Assembly: GCF_023073355.1 (NCBI RefSeq)
Contig: NZ_JADPJI010000009.1
Location: forward strand, 101,001 to 165,000
From: Bradyrhizobium sp. 199
GTDB taxonomy: Bacteria > Pseudomonadota > Alphaproteobacteria > Rhizobiales > Xanthobacteraceae
Direction: 5' to 3'
Length of the DNA: 64,000 bases
Part shown: positions 1 to 8,350 of the stretch, piece after piece
Position numbering within the stretch: the first letter of the stretch is position 1
Layout of the letters: each line of letters opens with the position of its first letter
Notes under the pieces: model-generated
The model's database searches: none
Told to the model about the DNA's origin: nothing
The model's input: the letters and a program-made list of their open reading frames with translations, nothing else
Program-made: the position numbers and the translations under genes

Positions 1-1357
1 TATAGTTGCGCGCGGAATAGCCGACCGAGATTTCGCCGATGAGGATGCGCGAAAACTCGAAGGACGTGCCGACCTTGGCGTAGCCGCCGTTGGAATCGCG
101 GAAGTAGCCGTTGCGGTCGGCGGCCAAATCATGGACGCGGGTGTCGCCCTGGATCTCGACGAACGGCTTGAGACCCGGCTTCAGGTCGTAGGAGAATCGC
201 CCGACGCCGCCATATTGATTGAAGTCGCGGTCGGTATTGCCAAAGGTCGAGCCGTCGGTGAGCTTGGAGTCCGTGTAGGCCGTGCGATCGACCGTGGCGC
301 CGGCGGCGACCTGGAAACGGTTGAAGGTCTGGTCGAAGCCGATTGTGGTGCCATAGGCGGCATAGACTGGATATCTCTGCAGGCCGGCCTGCACGTTCGG
401 GCTACCGGGATTGTCGGTGGCGAGCCGCAGGCGCAGCTGCGAGAGCAGCTTGAAATCGCGGGTGACATCAAGGCGGCCGTCGATATGGCCGGTGAAATCG
501 GGACGATTGGCCTCGACCGGCGACGGCGAGGCGAAGCCGTCGATCGACGCCGGCATATTGTTGGTGTAGCCCGTGAACGAGCCGCGCAGATCGGCGACCA
601 GCGCATGGCGCTCCCAATCCGATACCACCAGCAGATCGGGCGCGACTACATAGGCCGGCGAGCCGACCGGCTTGTTGAGCCGGGTCGGATTGGTGTCGTA
701 GCCGGCGGAGAGCTCGAGCCCGCCCTTGATCAGGAAGCTGCCGGCATAGTCGCCGACGGCTCCGAAGGCGTCGTCATCCGCCTTGAGACGGCGGCGCTGC
801 GGCTGGCCGGGCACGGTGCCCGCCATCGCCGCCGGCACGGGTGCCTTGTTTGCGGACGCAGATGGCGGCGGCGCGAGCCGCGGCAGGCCGAGCGTGGAGG
901 CGGGCGGCGTTGTTGATGGCACCGGCGAGCCGGGACCGGCAGACCGCTTCGGCTTCGGCTGGCCCGGATGGAGCTTGGGTTGCTGTCGCTTGCGGTTGAG
1001 CGAGTCGTAGCCGGAGCTGCTGGCGCCGGTGGCGGCCGGAAGGCCGTAGGTCGGGACCTGACCGATGCGCGAGGTCGCCGGCGTCTGCTGGCGCTTGCGC
1101 GGATCGGCACTGGCATCGGGCATGGCCGGCAGCGCATCCGACGGCGCCTGCGGCACCCCCGCCGTACGGCGCGTCGGCAGCGTCTCGGGCGAGGCGAAGC
1201 CGCCGCGGTTGGGATTGAACAGATCGGGCGTGAGGCTCTGGGCGGCCGCGGGCGCGCTTCCAAGGGCCGTCAGCGCAACGCAGGGGACAAGACACGGCAA
1301 AGCAGCGCGCAGGAATTGCGCGCGTTTGCTCCGGCCATTGCCTGGAGACGACCCCAC
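1..1357 (-). CDS. Outer-membrane beta-barrel protein, C-terminus cut by window edge
   Basis: The reading frame stays open from the window edge to an upstream in-frame stop near 1380, so the 3' end of the gene lies outside. I place the start at GTG 1357 because it gives a basic n-region followed by a hydrophobic stretch and an AAAQS signal-peptidase-like site at about residues 40-45. A proline- and arginine-rich linker follows to about residue 175. After that come alternating aromatic/polar strands (for example GFASPSPVEANRPDFTGHID and NTDRDFNQYGG) typical of the Bradyrhizobium outer_membrane_beta-barrel (BBP2-type) proteins. Probably an outer-membrane channel or structural barrel; the substrate is unknown. 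Oppositely framed ORFs over the same bases lack any family signal. Confidence 0.75.
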   Translation of the reverse strand, partial: MGSSPGNGRSKRAQFLRAALPCLVPCVALTALGSAPAAAQSLTPDLFNPNRGGFASPETLPTRRTAGVPQAPSDALPAMPDASADPRKRQQTPATSRIGQVPTYGLPAATGASSSGYDSLNRKRQQPKLHPGQPKPKRSAGPGSPVPSTTPPASTLGLPRLAPPPSASANKAPVPAAMAGTVPGQPQRRRLKADDDAFGAVGDYAGSFLIKGGLELSAGYDTNPTRLNKPVGSPAYVVAPDLLVVSDWERHALVADLRGSFTGYTNNMPASIDGFASPSPVEANRPDFTGHIDGRLDVTRDFKLLSQLRLRLATDNPGSPNVQAGLQRYPVYAAYGTTIGFDQTFNRFQVAAGATVDRTAYTDSKLTDGSTFGNTDRDFNQYGGVGRFSYDLKPGLKPFVEIQGDTRVHDLAADRNGYFRDSNGGYAKVGTSFEFSRILIGEISVGYSARNY

Positions 1358-1550
1358 GATGGAACAACTCCAACGAAATCAAACACTTTCACGATGACGC
1401 CCACCGGCTGGCGGGAACCATCGTTAATGGAGTTAAAACAATTATGGTTAATGACCCGTTGAGGCTCCGGGCAGGCTCGTCGCCTCACGGGCTGCGGCGT
1501 GCTAATGAGGCGCCGACCGGGCGAACGCCCCTTCCTCCCTGGACCAGAAC

Positions 1551-2558
1551 ATGCCGAGTTCGAAACCGCTGATGACCGCATCATCCGGCCCCATCCCCGA
1601 CAGCGTCGAATCCGCGCTCCGCACGCTGGAGACGGAGAGCGGCGGCATCAACGCGCTCGCAGCCGCCCTGCGTGGTCCGCTGGGCGAGACGTTTGCCAGG
1701 GCGGTCGACCTGATCCGCAACGCCAAGGGCCGCGTCATCGTCACCGGGCTCGGCAAGTCAGGCCATATGGGACGCAAGATCGCCGCGACGCTGGCTTCGA
1801 CCGGCACGCCCGCCTTCTTCGTGCACGCCGCAGAGGCCGGTCACGGCGATCTCGGCATGATCACCACCGACGACGTCATCATGGCGCTGTCCTGGTCCGG
1901 CGAGCAGCCGGAGATGAAGAACATCGTGAACTATTCGGCGCGCTTCGCCATCCCCATGATCGCGGTGACGTCGAACGCGGCCTCCTCGCTGGGACAAGCC
2001 GCCGACGTCGTGATCGAGCTGCCGAAGGCGCGCGAGGCCTGCCCGCACAATCTGGCGCCGACCACCTCGACCATGATGCAGGTGGCGGTCGGCGACGCCA
2101 TCGCGATCGCGCTGCTCGAAGGCCGCGGCTTTACCGCGCTGGAGTTCGCGCATTTCCACCCCGGCGGCAAGCTGGGGGCGATGCTGAAATTCGTTCGCGA
2201 CTACATGCGCACGGGCGCCGAGATCCCGGTCAAGCCCATGGGCACCAAGATGTCGGAGGCGGTGGTCGAGATGTCGGCCAAGGGTCTCGGCTGCGTCTGC
2301 ATCGTCAACGAGGCCAATGAGGTCGCCGGCATCATCACCGACGGCGATTTGCGCCGCCACATGCGTCCCGACCTGCTGGCGGCATCGGTCGACGACATCA
2401 TGACAAAGCAACCGAAAACGGTGCCGCCCTCGATGCTCGCGACCGAGATGATCGAGGTGCTGAACACTCGCAAGATTACGACGCTGGTCGTGACCGAGGC
2501 GGGCAAGGTGGTGGGCATCGTGCATCTGCACGATTTGCTGCGAGCGGGCGTGGCGTAA
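1551..2558 (+). CDS. kdsD: Arabinose-5-phosphate isomerase (KdsD/KpsF/GutQ family)
   Basis: Predicted to interconvert ribulose-5-phosphate and arabinose-5-phosphate, the first step of Kdo synthesis for LPS. The 335-aa product has an N-terminal SIS domain with VTGLGKSGHMGRK at about residues 64-76 and the family hallmark HAAEAGHGDLGM at about 92-103. The SWSGEQPE segment supplies the sugar-phosphate site. Two CBS domains occupy the C-terminal third (from about residue 215). Length and domain order match the family. A second in-frame ATG (MTASSG, residue 8) is a possible start. It lies divergent from the barrel gene; the pairing suits a cell-envelope role, but this is only context. Confidence 0.93.
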   Translation: MPSSKPLMTASSGPIPDSVESALRTLETESGGINALAAALRGPLGETFARAVDLIRNAKGRVIVTGLGKSGHMGRKIAATLASTGTPAFFVHAAEAGHGDLGMITTDDVIMALSWSGEQPEMKNIVNYSARFAIPMIAVTSNAASSLGQAADVVIELPKAREACPHNLAPTTSTMMQVAVGDAIAIALLEGRGFTALEFAHFHPGGKLGAMLKFVRDYMRTGAEIPVKPMGTKMSEAVVEMSAKGLGCVCIVNEANEVAGIITDGDLRRHMRPDLLAASVDDIMTKQPKTVPPSMLATEMIEVLNTRKITTLVVTEAGKVVGIVHLHDLLRAGVA

Positions 2559-2579
2559 GGCGCGCGCAATCTCTCTCCA

Positions 2580-2636
2580 CGCCCTCATTGCTAGCGCAGC
2601 GAAGCAATCCAGACTGCCTCCGCAGAAGGCAATCTG
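2580..2636. repeat. Short interspersed repeat with hairpin
   Basis: The stretch contains CATTGCTAGCGCAGCGAAGC, a close variant of a sequence commonly seen between rhizobial genes. It is followed by an imperfect stem (AGACTGCCT at 2611 against AGGCAATCT at 2627), and a run of five T lies a few bases downstream. It sits between the convergent kdsD and CMD genes and could help end kdsD transcription, although the T run is offset from the stem. Confidence 0.45.
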
Positions 2637-2673
2637 AATGCTTTTTCGCAAGAGTTTTTCGTAAACACGGCGG

Positions 2674-3231
2674 CTAGATCTGCGCCGGAAACCGGATCGC
2701 CTTATCCTCCAGAGGCAAGCGCAGCCCGTTCGCCAGGTACGACACCGTGCGATAGAAGCCGCACAAGAGCATGATCTCCAGGATCTGCGGCTCGTCGTAG
2801 TGTACAGAGAGCGCCGCGAATTCCTCGTCCGTGAATGTTGCACGGTGATGCAGTGCGTCCACTGCGGCGATCAGCGCCTGTTCGCCCGGCGACCAGCACG
2901 AGGACGTCGCATAGCCCCAGACCGTCGCACTCACTTCATCCTCCGTGAGCTTTGCCGGCCTGGCGAACACGGCGACATGCACGCCCCATTCATATTCGCA
3001 TTTGTTCAGCGCGCAGGTGCGATCGATGACGATCTCGCGCAGGCGCAGGGAAAGCGGACCGGGATCAAGCAGGCCGCCGGCACGGAACTTGTCCCAGGCA
3101 CGGCCGTGACCCGCCATGACCCGGAACAGCATCAGCGGCGGCGCGCCGCGCATGACGCGGTCGAACTGCGCCTGGATCTCCGGAGGATAAGGCGGGGTGA
3201 GCGGCGCGATGCGCGGCGTGGATTGGGACAA
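2674..3231 (-). CDS. Carboxymuconolactone decarboxylase (CMD/AhpD-like) family protein
   Basis: The 185-aa all-helical protein carries the CMD-family core RTCALNKCEYEWGVH at residues 71-85, with Cys73, Cys78, Glu79/Glu81 and His85. In AhpD-like members this layout gives a thiol-based peroxidase or relay site. The Cys spacing here (C-x4-C) differs from the classical CxxC, so a redox role is less certain than fold membership. It is transcribed divergently from the HxlR gene across a 69-bp gap that holds two palindromes. It is therefore the probable target of that regulator, perhaps in a response to an electrophile or oxidant. The substrate is not predictable. Confidence 0.8.
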   Translation of the reverse strand: MSQSTPRIAPLTPPYPPEIQAQFDRVMRGAPPLMLFRVMAGHGRAWDKFRAGGLLDPGPLSLRLREIVIDRTCALNKCEYEWGVHVAVFARPAKLTEDEVSATVWGYATSSCWSPGEQALIAAVDALHHRATFTDEEFAALSVHYDEPQILEIMLLCGFYRTVSYLANGLRLPLEDKAIRFPAQI

Positions 3232-3245
3232 GAGCCGCCTCCTTT

Positions 3246-3284
3246 GCTACATTTATTGTAGCGATACGCTACATTATCTGTAGC
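3246..3284. promoter_or_regulatory. Two tandem inverted repeats, probable HxlR operators
   Basis: GCTACATTTATTGTAGC at 3246-3262 and GCTACATTATCTGTAGC at 3268-3284 are two near-identical sites. Each has perfect 6-bp arms (GCTACA/TGTAGC) around a 5-bp AT-rich spacer. Their starts are 22 bp apart, about two helical turns, so dimers would bind the same DNA face. They fill the gap between the divergent CMD and HxlR genes and are much more AT-rich than their surroundings, as expected for promoter-operators. Confidence 0.8.
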
Positions 3285-3300
3285 AGACCGCAAGAGGGAG

Positions 3301-3621
3301 ATGATGGCCAAGCAGGCTGACACGAAGACGCGGGGGTCGCGCACCGGACGGCCGGTCATGGCGCTGCTGGACCTGCTCGGCCGGCGCTGGAGCCTGCGAA
3401 TATTGTGGGAGTTGCGCGGCGAGCCCCTCACCTCACGTGCGCTGCGCACCGCCTGCGACGAGGCCTCGCCGACAGTGCTGCAAGCGCGGCTGACGGAGCT
3501 GCGCGAGGCAGGCTTCGTCGAGCTCGGCGAAGGCGGGGGTTACGGACTGACGCCGCTAGGGCGAGAATTGTGCGCGACATTCATGCCGCTGCACCGGTTT
3601 GCGGAGAGATGGAGGAGGTAG
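3301..3621 (+). CDS. HxlR-family winged-helix transcriptional regulator
   Basis: The 106-aa protein has the HxlR signature: an N-terminal helix ending in LLGRRWSLRILWEL, then a wing region (SPTVLQARLTELREAGFV, LTPLGREL). HxlR proteins act as dimers and often answer reactive electrophiles or redox stress; members with a Cys near the N-terminus sense directly. Here the visible cysteines are in RTACDEA and ELCATF. ATG at 3301 or the next codon, 3304, can serve; a GAGGGAG ribosome site abuts them, and the spacing favours 3304. It probably controls itself and the divergent CMD gene through the two palindromes between them. Confidence 0.88.
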   Translation: MMAKQADTKTRGSRTGRPVMALLDLLGRRWSLRILWELRGEPLTSRALRTACDEASPTVLQARLTELREAGFVELGEGGGYGLTPLGRELCATFMPLHRFAERWRR

Positions 3622-3660
3622 CCGTCTCTTGCTCTTCCCTGGAGGGTAAGAGACGGCTAC
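3618..3660. terminator. 13-bp perfect inverted repeat spanning two convergent stop codons
   Basis: GTAGCCGTCTCTT (3618-3630) and AAGAGACGGCTAC (3648-3660) form a perfect 13-bp stem with a 17-nt loop. The arms contain the stop codons of HxlR (+) and NfeD (-). Neither side has a T tract, so this would not be a standard intrinsic terminator. It could still act as a two-way transcript-end stabiliser. Confidence 0.5.
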
Positions 3661-4118
3661 GCCGCCGCTACCGTCAGATTCGCGCCATCCACCTGCACCA
3701 CCTTCACCCGCGTTCCCGCCGGCGTATCGGGGCCAGCCACGCGCCACACGGTATCGCCCAGGCGCACGGTGCCGCTGCCGTCGATGATCGGCTTCTCCAG
3801 GGTGAACTCCCGCCCGAGCAGCGCCTCGGTGCGCTTGTTGAGGAAGGGGCTCACGCTCGTATCCGGCTTCGGCCGGGCCAGGCGTCGCCACACCGGCACG
3901 GCGGCGGCGGCGAAGATCGCGAACATCACGAGCTGGATTTGCCAGGACACGGCAACAGTGAACGAGATCAACCCCACCAGCAGCGCGGCGAGCCCGAGCC
4001 AGAACAGGAAGATGCCCGGCGCCATCACCTCCAGCGCCATCAGGATGAAGCCGAAGATCAGCCAGTTCCAGCTGCCGAGCGATACGAACATGTCAGTCAT
4101 GACACGACCTTCCATCAT
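3657..4118 (-). CDS. NfeD family membrane protein
   Basis: Short NfeD-type protein (about 150 aa). It has hydrophobic segments at roughly residues 18-37, 40-55 and 60-78, followed by a soluble C-terminal OB-like domain (GREFTLEKPIIDGSGTVRLG, ending near LTVAAA). NfeD proteins pair with SPFH/stomatin partners in the same operon, and that is the case here: the SPFH gene lies 37 bp upstream on the same strand. The likely role is organisation or quality control of membrane microdomains. It lacks the ClpP-like protease half found in long NfeD versions. ATG 4118 is used; ATG 4100 (MTDMF) with a GGAAGG site is an equally good start. Confidence 0.85.
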   Translation of the reverse strand: MMEGRVMTDMFVSLGSWNWLIFGFILMALEVMAPGIFLFWLGLAALLVGLISFTVAVSWQIQLVMFAIFAAAAVPVWRRLARPKPDTSVSPFLNKRTEALLGREFTLEKPIIDGSGTVRLGDTVWRVAGPDTPAGTRVKVVQVDGANLTVAAA

Positions 4119-4155
4119 TGGCGCATGCTCCTATCGAAGGGTCATGCGCCGGTGA

Positions 4156-5157
4156 CTATCCCTGCCGCGGCGGCACCGCCGGCGGCGTGCTGCCGGTCGG
4201 CGGCACGGAGCCCGGGCGGCGAGCGGCAGATCCAGGGGCTGCGCTCTCGCCGAATGTTGCTTTTGCGATTTCGCCGATGCCGGCGAGCGAGCCCAGCATG
4301 CTCATCGCTTCGACCGGAAGCATGATCACCTTCTGGTTCGGCGAGTCAGCCAGTTGCCCGAACGCCTTGATATATTTGTCGGCGATGAAATAGTTCAACG
4401 CGGCGACGTCGCCCTTGGAAATGGCTTCGCTCACCATCTGAGTGGCCTTCGCCTCGGCCTCCGCCGAACGCTCGCGTGCCTCGGCGTCGCGGAACGCGGC
4501 TTCCTTGCGACCTTCGGCCTGCAGGATCTGGCCCTGCTTGGCGCCTTCGGCGCGCAGGATCTCCGACTGGCGCTGGCCTTCAGCGGCCAGAATATCGGCG
4601 CGCTTGACGCGCTCGGCTTTCATCTGCCGTCCCATCGCCTCGACGAGATCGGCCGGCGGTACGATATCCTTGATCTCGATGCGGTTGACCTTCAGGCCCC
4701 AAGGCGAGACCGCGGCATCGACAACGCGCAGCAGGCGCTCGTTGATCTCATCGCGATGCGACAACACCTGGTCGAGATCCATCGCACCCATCACCGAACG
4801 GATGTTGGTCATGGTCAGGACGGTGATGGCCTGCGTCAGGTTGGAAACCTCGTAGCTCGCCTTGGCGGCGTCGAATACCTGGTAGAACGCGACGCCGTCC
4901 ACCGTCACGGTGGCGTTGTCCTTGGTGATGACCTCCTGCTCGGGAATGTCGATCACCTGCTCCATCATGTTGATCTTGCGTCCGACGCGATCGAAATAAG
5001 GCACGATCAGATTGAGCCCGGGGCTGAGCGTCTGGGTGTATTTGCCGAACCGCTCGATGGTCCAGTCATAGCCCTGCGGCACCGTCTTCACGCCGGCGAC
5101 CAGCGTGACGATGACGAGCAATACCAGAACAATCGCGAAAATGTCGAAACCGCTCAT
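4156..5157 (-). CDS. SPFH/Band 7 (stomatin-like, QmcA-type) membrane protein
   Basis: The 333-aa protein has one N-terminal membrane segment (IFAIVLVLLVIVTLVAG). A Band 7 domain with VPQGYDWTIERFGKY and LNLIVPYFDRVG follows, then a long Ala/Glu-rich coiled coil with repeated AEG units (about residues 185-245) and a proline-rich tail. This order matches QmcA/slipin proteins, which oligomerise on the inner face or periplasmic side of the membrane as scaffolds. It is followed by nfeD, its usual partner, and the two probably form one transcript. Confidence 0.9.
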   Translation of the reverse strand: MSGFDIFAIVLVLLVIVTLVAGVKTVPQGYDWTIERFGKYTQTLSPGLNLIVPYFDRVGRKINMMEQVIDIPEQEVITKDNATVTVDGVAFYQVFDAAKASYEVSNLTQAITVLTMTNIRSVMGAMDLDQVLSHRDEINERLLRVVDAAVSPWGLKVNRIEIKDIVPPADLVEAMGRQMKAERVKRADILAAEGQRQSEILRAEGAKQGQILQAEGRKEAAFRDAEARERSAEAEAKATQMVSEAISKGDVAALNYFIADKYIKAFGQLADSPNQKVIMLPVEAMSMLGSLAGIGEIAKATFGESAAPGSAARRPGSVPPTGSTPPAVPPRQG

Positions 5158-5384
5158 ATTTCCTCCAAGGCAGAAAAAGACCTTCCCGCGCTGTCATTGG
5201 TCGGGATCGCAACTCTACCGGTTCAGCGGTCGCAAGTAACGTCGGCACCGGCGCAATTATGGACAAGATGGGTGGAGAGGGAGCGGTCTCGATATGTATT
5301 TGCGGAAAGCCCTTGAAAGCGCGCAGGCTCAGACCTAGCGACAGATATTAACGCATCCGGCGATGCGGTCCGCTGCGGACGGCT

Positions 5385-6362
5385 TCATTCGATGACATCG
5401 TTCGCGATTGCGAGCAGGCCCGCGGGAAGCGTGACGCCAAGCGCCTTGGCCGACTTCAGATTGATCGTCAGCTCGAACCTGGTCGGATTCTGAACCGGCA
5501 GATCGGCCGCCTGCGCGCCCTTCAGAATGCGGTCGATGTAGGCGGCGGCGCGGCGCAGCTGCTCGGCGCTGTCGGTGCTGTAGGACATCAGCCCACCCTC
5601 CTCGACGAAGGTGCGGCTCCAGAACACCGCCGGCAAGCGAGCCTCACCGATCGTCCCCAGCAGTTGCGCGCGATTGGCCATCGTGAAGAAATCAGGCAGG
5701 ACCAGGAAGCCGCCGTCCTTGCGCTCAGCCAGCGCCGCGATCGAGCCGGCGTCGTTTACCGGGGCGGGCTCGACGGCCACGCGAAGCGCCTTTGCTGCCT
5801 CCTCGATCGTGCGCAGCATCAGGGGCGCGAATGGCGCGGTCTCGGGATTGTAGACGATGAAGACGCGGCGAACGGGTGGGGTGACCTGCGTCAGCATCTC
5901 CAGCCATTTGCCGGCGAGCGGACCGTCGTAATCGGTGAAGCCGGTGACGTTGCCTCCGGGATGTGCGAGGTTTTCCACAAAACCCTGGCTGACGGGATCG
6001 GTGACGACGGCGAACACGATCGGGATCGCCGTGGTGCGCCGGCGCAACTCCTCGACCGAGGGCGTGCCGACCGCGAGCAGGATGTCAGGCTTGAGCCCGA
6101 TCAACTCGTCGGCAAGCTGCGCCATGCGGGCGCGGTCGCCGCCACCGCTGCGCCAGTCGATCCTGAGGTTGTCGCGCTCCTTCCAGCCGTGGCCGGCGAG
6201 CGCCTCGACCAGGACCATGCTGCGCGTCTGCCCGATCGCATCATCGGCAGCCGCGACCGAGAGCACGCCGAGCCGCCGCGTCGCATTCGGCTGCTGCGCT
6301 AGTAGCGGGGCCGGCAGCGCCGCGATCATCCCAAGAAGCGCCAGGCACAAGCGGCGGTTCAT
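5385..6362 (-). CDS. ABC transporter substrate-binding protein (ABC_sub_bind, TrpX-like family)
   Basis: Periplasmic binding protein of about 325 aa. It starts with a signal peptide (MNRRLCLALLGMIAALPAPL, cleavage near AQQPN) followed by the family features RRLGVLSVAA, IPIVFAVVTDPVSQGFV and GGNVTGFTDYD. I prefer ATG 6362, which has GAGGAG 6-7 nt upstream; an upstream in-frame start would run into hemH. It follows hemH by only 10 nt, so the two are probably cotranscribed. No cognate permease or ATPase lies nearby, as is common for this expanded family in Bradyrhizobium. The ligand is unknown; some relatives bind aromatic amino acids. Confidence 0.87.
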   Translation of the reverse strand: MNRRLCLALLGMIAALPAPLLAQQPNATRRLGVLSVAAADDAIGQTRSMVLVEALAGHGWKERDNLRIDWRSGGGDRARMAQLADELIGLKPDILLAVGTPSVEELRRRTTAIPIVFAVVTDPVSQGFVENLAHPGGNVTGFTDYDGPLAGKWLEMLTQVTPPVRRVFIVYNPETAPFAPLMLRTIEEAAKALRVAVEPAPVNDAGSIAALAERKDGGFLVLPDFFTMANRAQLLGTIGEARLPAVFWSRTFVEEGGLMSYSTDSAEQLRRAAAYIDRILKGAQAADLPVQNPTRFELTINLKSAKALGVTLPAGLLAIANDVIE

Positions 6363-6372
6363 GGGGCGCTCC

Positions 6373-7410
6373 TCAGATCCAGCCCTGAAGCTCACGCAGC
6401 ACCAGGGTGCGGATTACGTCCATCCCCGGCTCGCTGTCGTTCAGGCAGGGGATCGCGGAAAATTGCTCACCGCCATTGTGCTTGAATATCTCCGCGTTCT
6501 CCTGCGCGATCTCCTCCAGCGTCTCCAGGCAGTCGGCGGAAAAGCCGGGCGTCACCACCGCGATGCGGCGCAGGCCTTCCTTGGCGAGCCGCTCCATGGT
6601 CTTGTCGGTGTAGGGCTGGAGCCACTCGGCATTGCCGAAGCGCGACTGGAAGGTGAGCAGCAGTTTTGTCTCGTCCATGCCGAGCCGGCGACGCAGTGCC
6701 TGCGTGGTCGCGATGCAGTGCTGCTGATAGGGATCGCCCTTGTCGACATAGGATATCGGCATGCCGTGGAAGGACGCCACGATCAGCTCAGGCTCGAAGG
6801 ACAGCGTCGTTAGATGCGCCTCGATCGAGGTCGCGAGCGCCTCGATATAGGCTGCGTCCTCGTAGTAAGGCGGCGTCACCCGCAGCGTGGGCTGATTGCG
6901 CAGGCGGGCCAGCACGCGGAACACTTCGTCGCAGACGGTCGCCGAGGTCGGAGCGGAATATTGCGGATAGAGCGGCACCACCAGGATGCGCTCGCAGCCT
7001 TTCGCGATCAGCGCGTCGATGCCCGACTTGATCGAGGGATTGCCGTAGCGCATCGCCCAGTCCACCACGACGTGGCCGCTGTCCGACAAGGCGGCCGACA
7101 GCTTGTCGCTCTGCGACCGCGTGATGGTCTTCAGCGGCGACTCGTTCTTCTCGGTGTTCCAGATCTTCTGGTAATCCAGCGCCTTGGTACGGGGACGGCT
7201 GCGCAGGATGATCCCGTTCAGCACCAGCTGCCAGACCAGGCCCTGGTCCTCGATGACGCGGGCGTCCGAGAGAAACTCCTTGAGATAGACCCGCACGCCC
7301 GGCGCATCGGCCGTATCCGGTGTTCCGAGATTGACCAGGAGCACGCCGACGCGCGGCAAGGCGGATTGGGCGGCCGGTCTCGCGGCCTTGATCGGGACGA
7401 CACTGGTCAT
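6373..7410 (-). CDS. hemH: Ferrochelatase
   Basis: Inserts ferrous iron into protoporphyrin IX, the last step of protoheme synthesis. The 345-aa product shows LLVNLGTPD at residues 24-32, the metal/porphyrin His215 in VASFHGMP, and Glu296 in CLETLEEI. All are conserved family positions, and the length is normal for proteobacterial enzymes. It heads a two-gene minus-strand unit with the ABC_sub_bind gene. That coupling may only be transcriptional convenience, since the binding protein has no known heme role. Confidence 0.96.
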   Translation of the reverse strand: MTSVVPIKAARPAAQSALPRVGVLLVNLGTPDTADAPGVRVYLKEFLSDARVIEDQGLVWQLVLNGIILRSRPRTKALDYQKIWNTEKNESPLKTITRSQSDKLSAALSDSGHVVVDWAMRYGNPSIKSGIDALIAKGCERILVVPLYPQYSAPTSATVCDEVFRVLARLRNQPTLRVTPPYYEDAAYIEALATSIEAHLTTLSFEPELIVASFHGMPISYVDKGDPYQQHCIATTQALRRRLGMDETKLLLTFQSRFGNAEWLQPYTDKTMERLAKEGLRRIAVVTPGFSADCLETLEEIAQENAEIFKHNGGEQFSAIPCLNDSEPGMDVIRTLVLRELQGWI

Positions 7411-7489
7411 GCCCTGTGGGTCGCGCGTTGGTCCGAACTTGTCAAGATGAGCCAGGCATCGCTAGGGTCGCACCCAGGGGGAGGGGCTC

Positions 7490-7888
7490 ATGACACTGGC
7501 GGAATGGTGCGTCTTTGGAGCGCTGCTGCTCTATCTGTCTACGATCGCCGCGGTCAAATGGATCAGGTTTCGCCGCTTCGACAATTCGCGGCCTCGTGAC
7601 CCTGCCTTCTATGAGGACGCGCTCTCGCAGCGCGCGCTGGGCGCGCACCAGAACGGGATCGAGACCTTTCCGTTCTTTGCCTTCGCGGTGCTGCTCGCCG
7701 AATATAGGGATTCGCCGCAGCGGCTGATCGACGAGCTCGCGGCATTGTTCCTGATCGTCCGGATCGCCTATGTGCTGACCTATCTCGGCAACCGCCCGAC
7801 GCTGCGCTCGATCCTCTGGACCGTCGGCTTTGCGATCAACCTCGGGATCTTTTTCATGCCGGCGTTGAAGCTGTTTCTGCCGGTGTGA
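7490..7888 (+). CDS. MAPEG family integral membrane protein
   Basis: The 132-aa protein has four hydrophobic helices and the MAPEG pattern: an N-terminal helix, AALGAHQN-like RALGAHQNGIETFPFFAFAV, then LIVRIAYVLTYL, and a final helix. The family covers glutathione-dependent membrane enzymes, but bacterial members of this short type are biochemically uncharacterised. A GGGGAG ribosome site precedes ATG 7490. It is monocistronic between the divergent hemH and the convergent thioesterase, whose stop codon lies 6 nt away. Confidence 0.85.
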   Translation: MTLAEWCVFGALLLYLSTIAAVKWIRFRRFDNSRPRDPAFYEDALSQRALGAHQNGIETFPFFAFAVLLAEYRDSPQRLIDELAALFLIVRIAYVLTYLGNRPTLRSILWTVGFAINLGIFFMPALKLFLPV

Positions 7889-7894
7889 GCGGCC

Positions 7895-8332
7895 TCACGC
7901 CGACAGATGGCGCTCCCGCGTCGCGATCAGCGCCCGCATCGATGCCGGGATCGTGACCGGACGATGGGTCTTCTGGTCCGTGTAGACCCATACGATCTCG
8001 CCGGTCACCAGCGCGTCGGTGCCACCCTTCCGAAAGATCGCGAGCTCGAAGACAAGACTCGAATTGCCGATCCGCGCCACGCGCGTGCCGACATCGAGCT
8101 CCCAGTCGAACCGGACCGGCGCTTTGTACTCGACGACGGATTTGACGACGTGAAAGTCGATGCCGCTCGCCTGCGCATCCGCATATTGGTCGAAGCCCAG
8201 CGCGCGGAAATATTCGGTGATGGTGGTGTCGAAATAGGTCAGGTAGTGCGCGTTGAAGACGACGCCCTGGCCGTCGATCTCGGAATAGCGCACCCGGAAC
8301 GGATGGAAGAACCAGAAATTTTCGCGCGACAC
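7895..8332 (-). CDS. Acyl-CoA thioesterase, hotdog fold (4HBT/YbgC-like)
   Basis: The 145-aa protein has the hotdog-fold thioesterase core FRVRYSEIDGQGVVFNAHYLTY (split here as RVRYSEIDGQGVV then NAHYLTYFD). The Asp/Asn-containing loop is the catalytic site of 4-hydroxybenzoyl-CoA-type enzymes. Length is normal. It probably hydrolyses short or aromatic acyl-CoA esters in the cytoplasm. It sits between MAPEG and the NicO gene, and no local partner clarifies its substrate. Confidence 0.87.
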   Translation of the reverse strand: MSRENFWFFHPFRVRYSEIDGQGVVFNAHYLTYFDTTITEYFRALGFDQYADAQASGIDFHVVKSVVEYKAPVRFDWELDVGTRVARIGNSSLVFELAIFRKGGTDALVTGEIVWVYTDQKTHRPVTIPASMRALIATRERHLSA

Positions 8333-8350
8333 GGAATCCCCCCGACAGCC

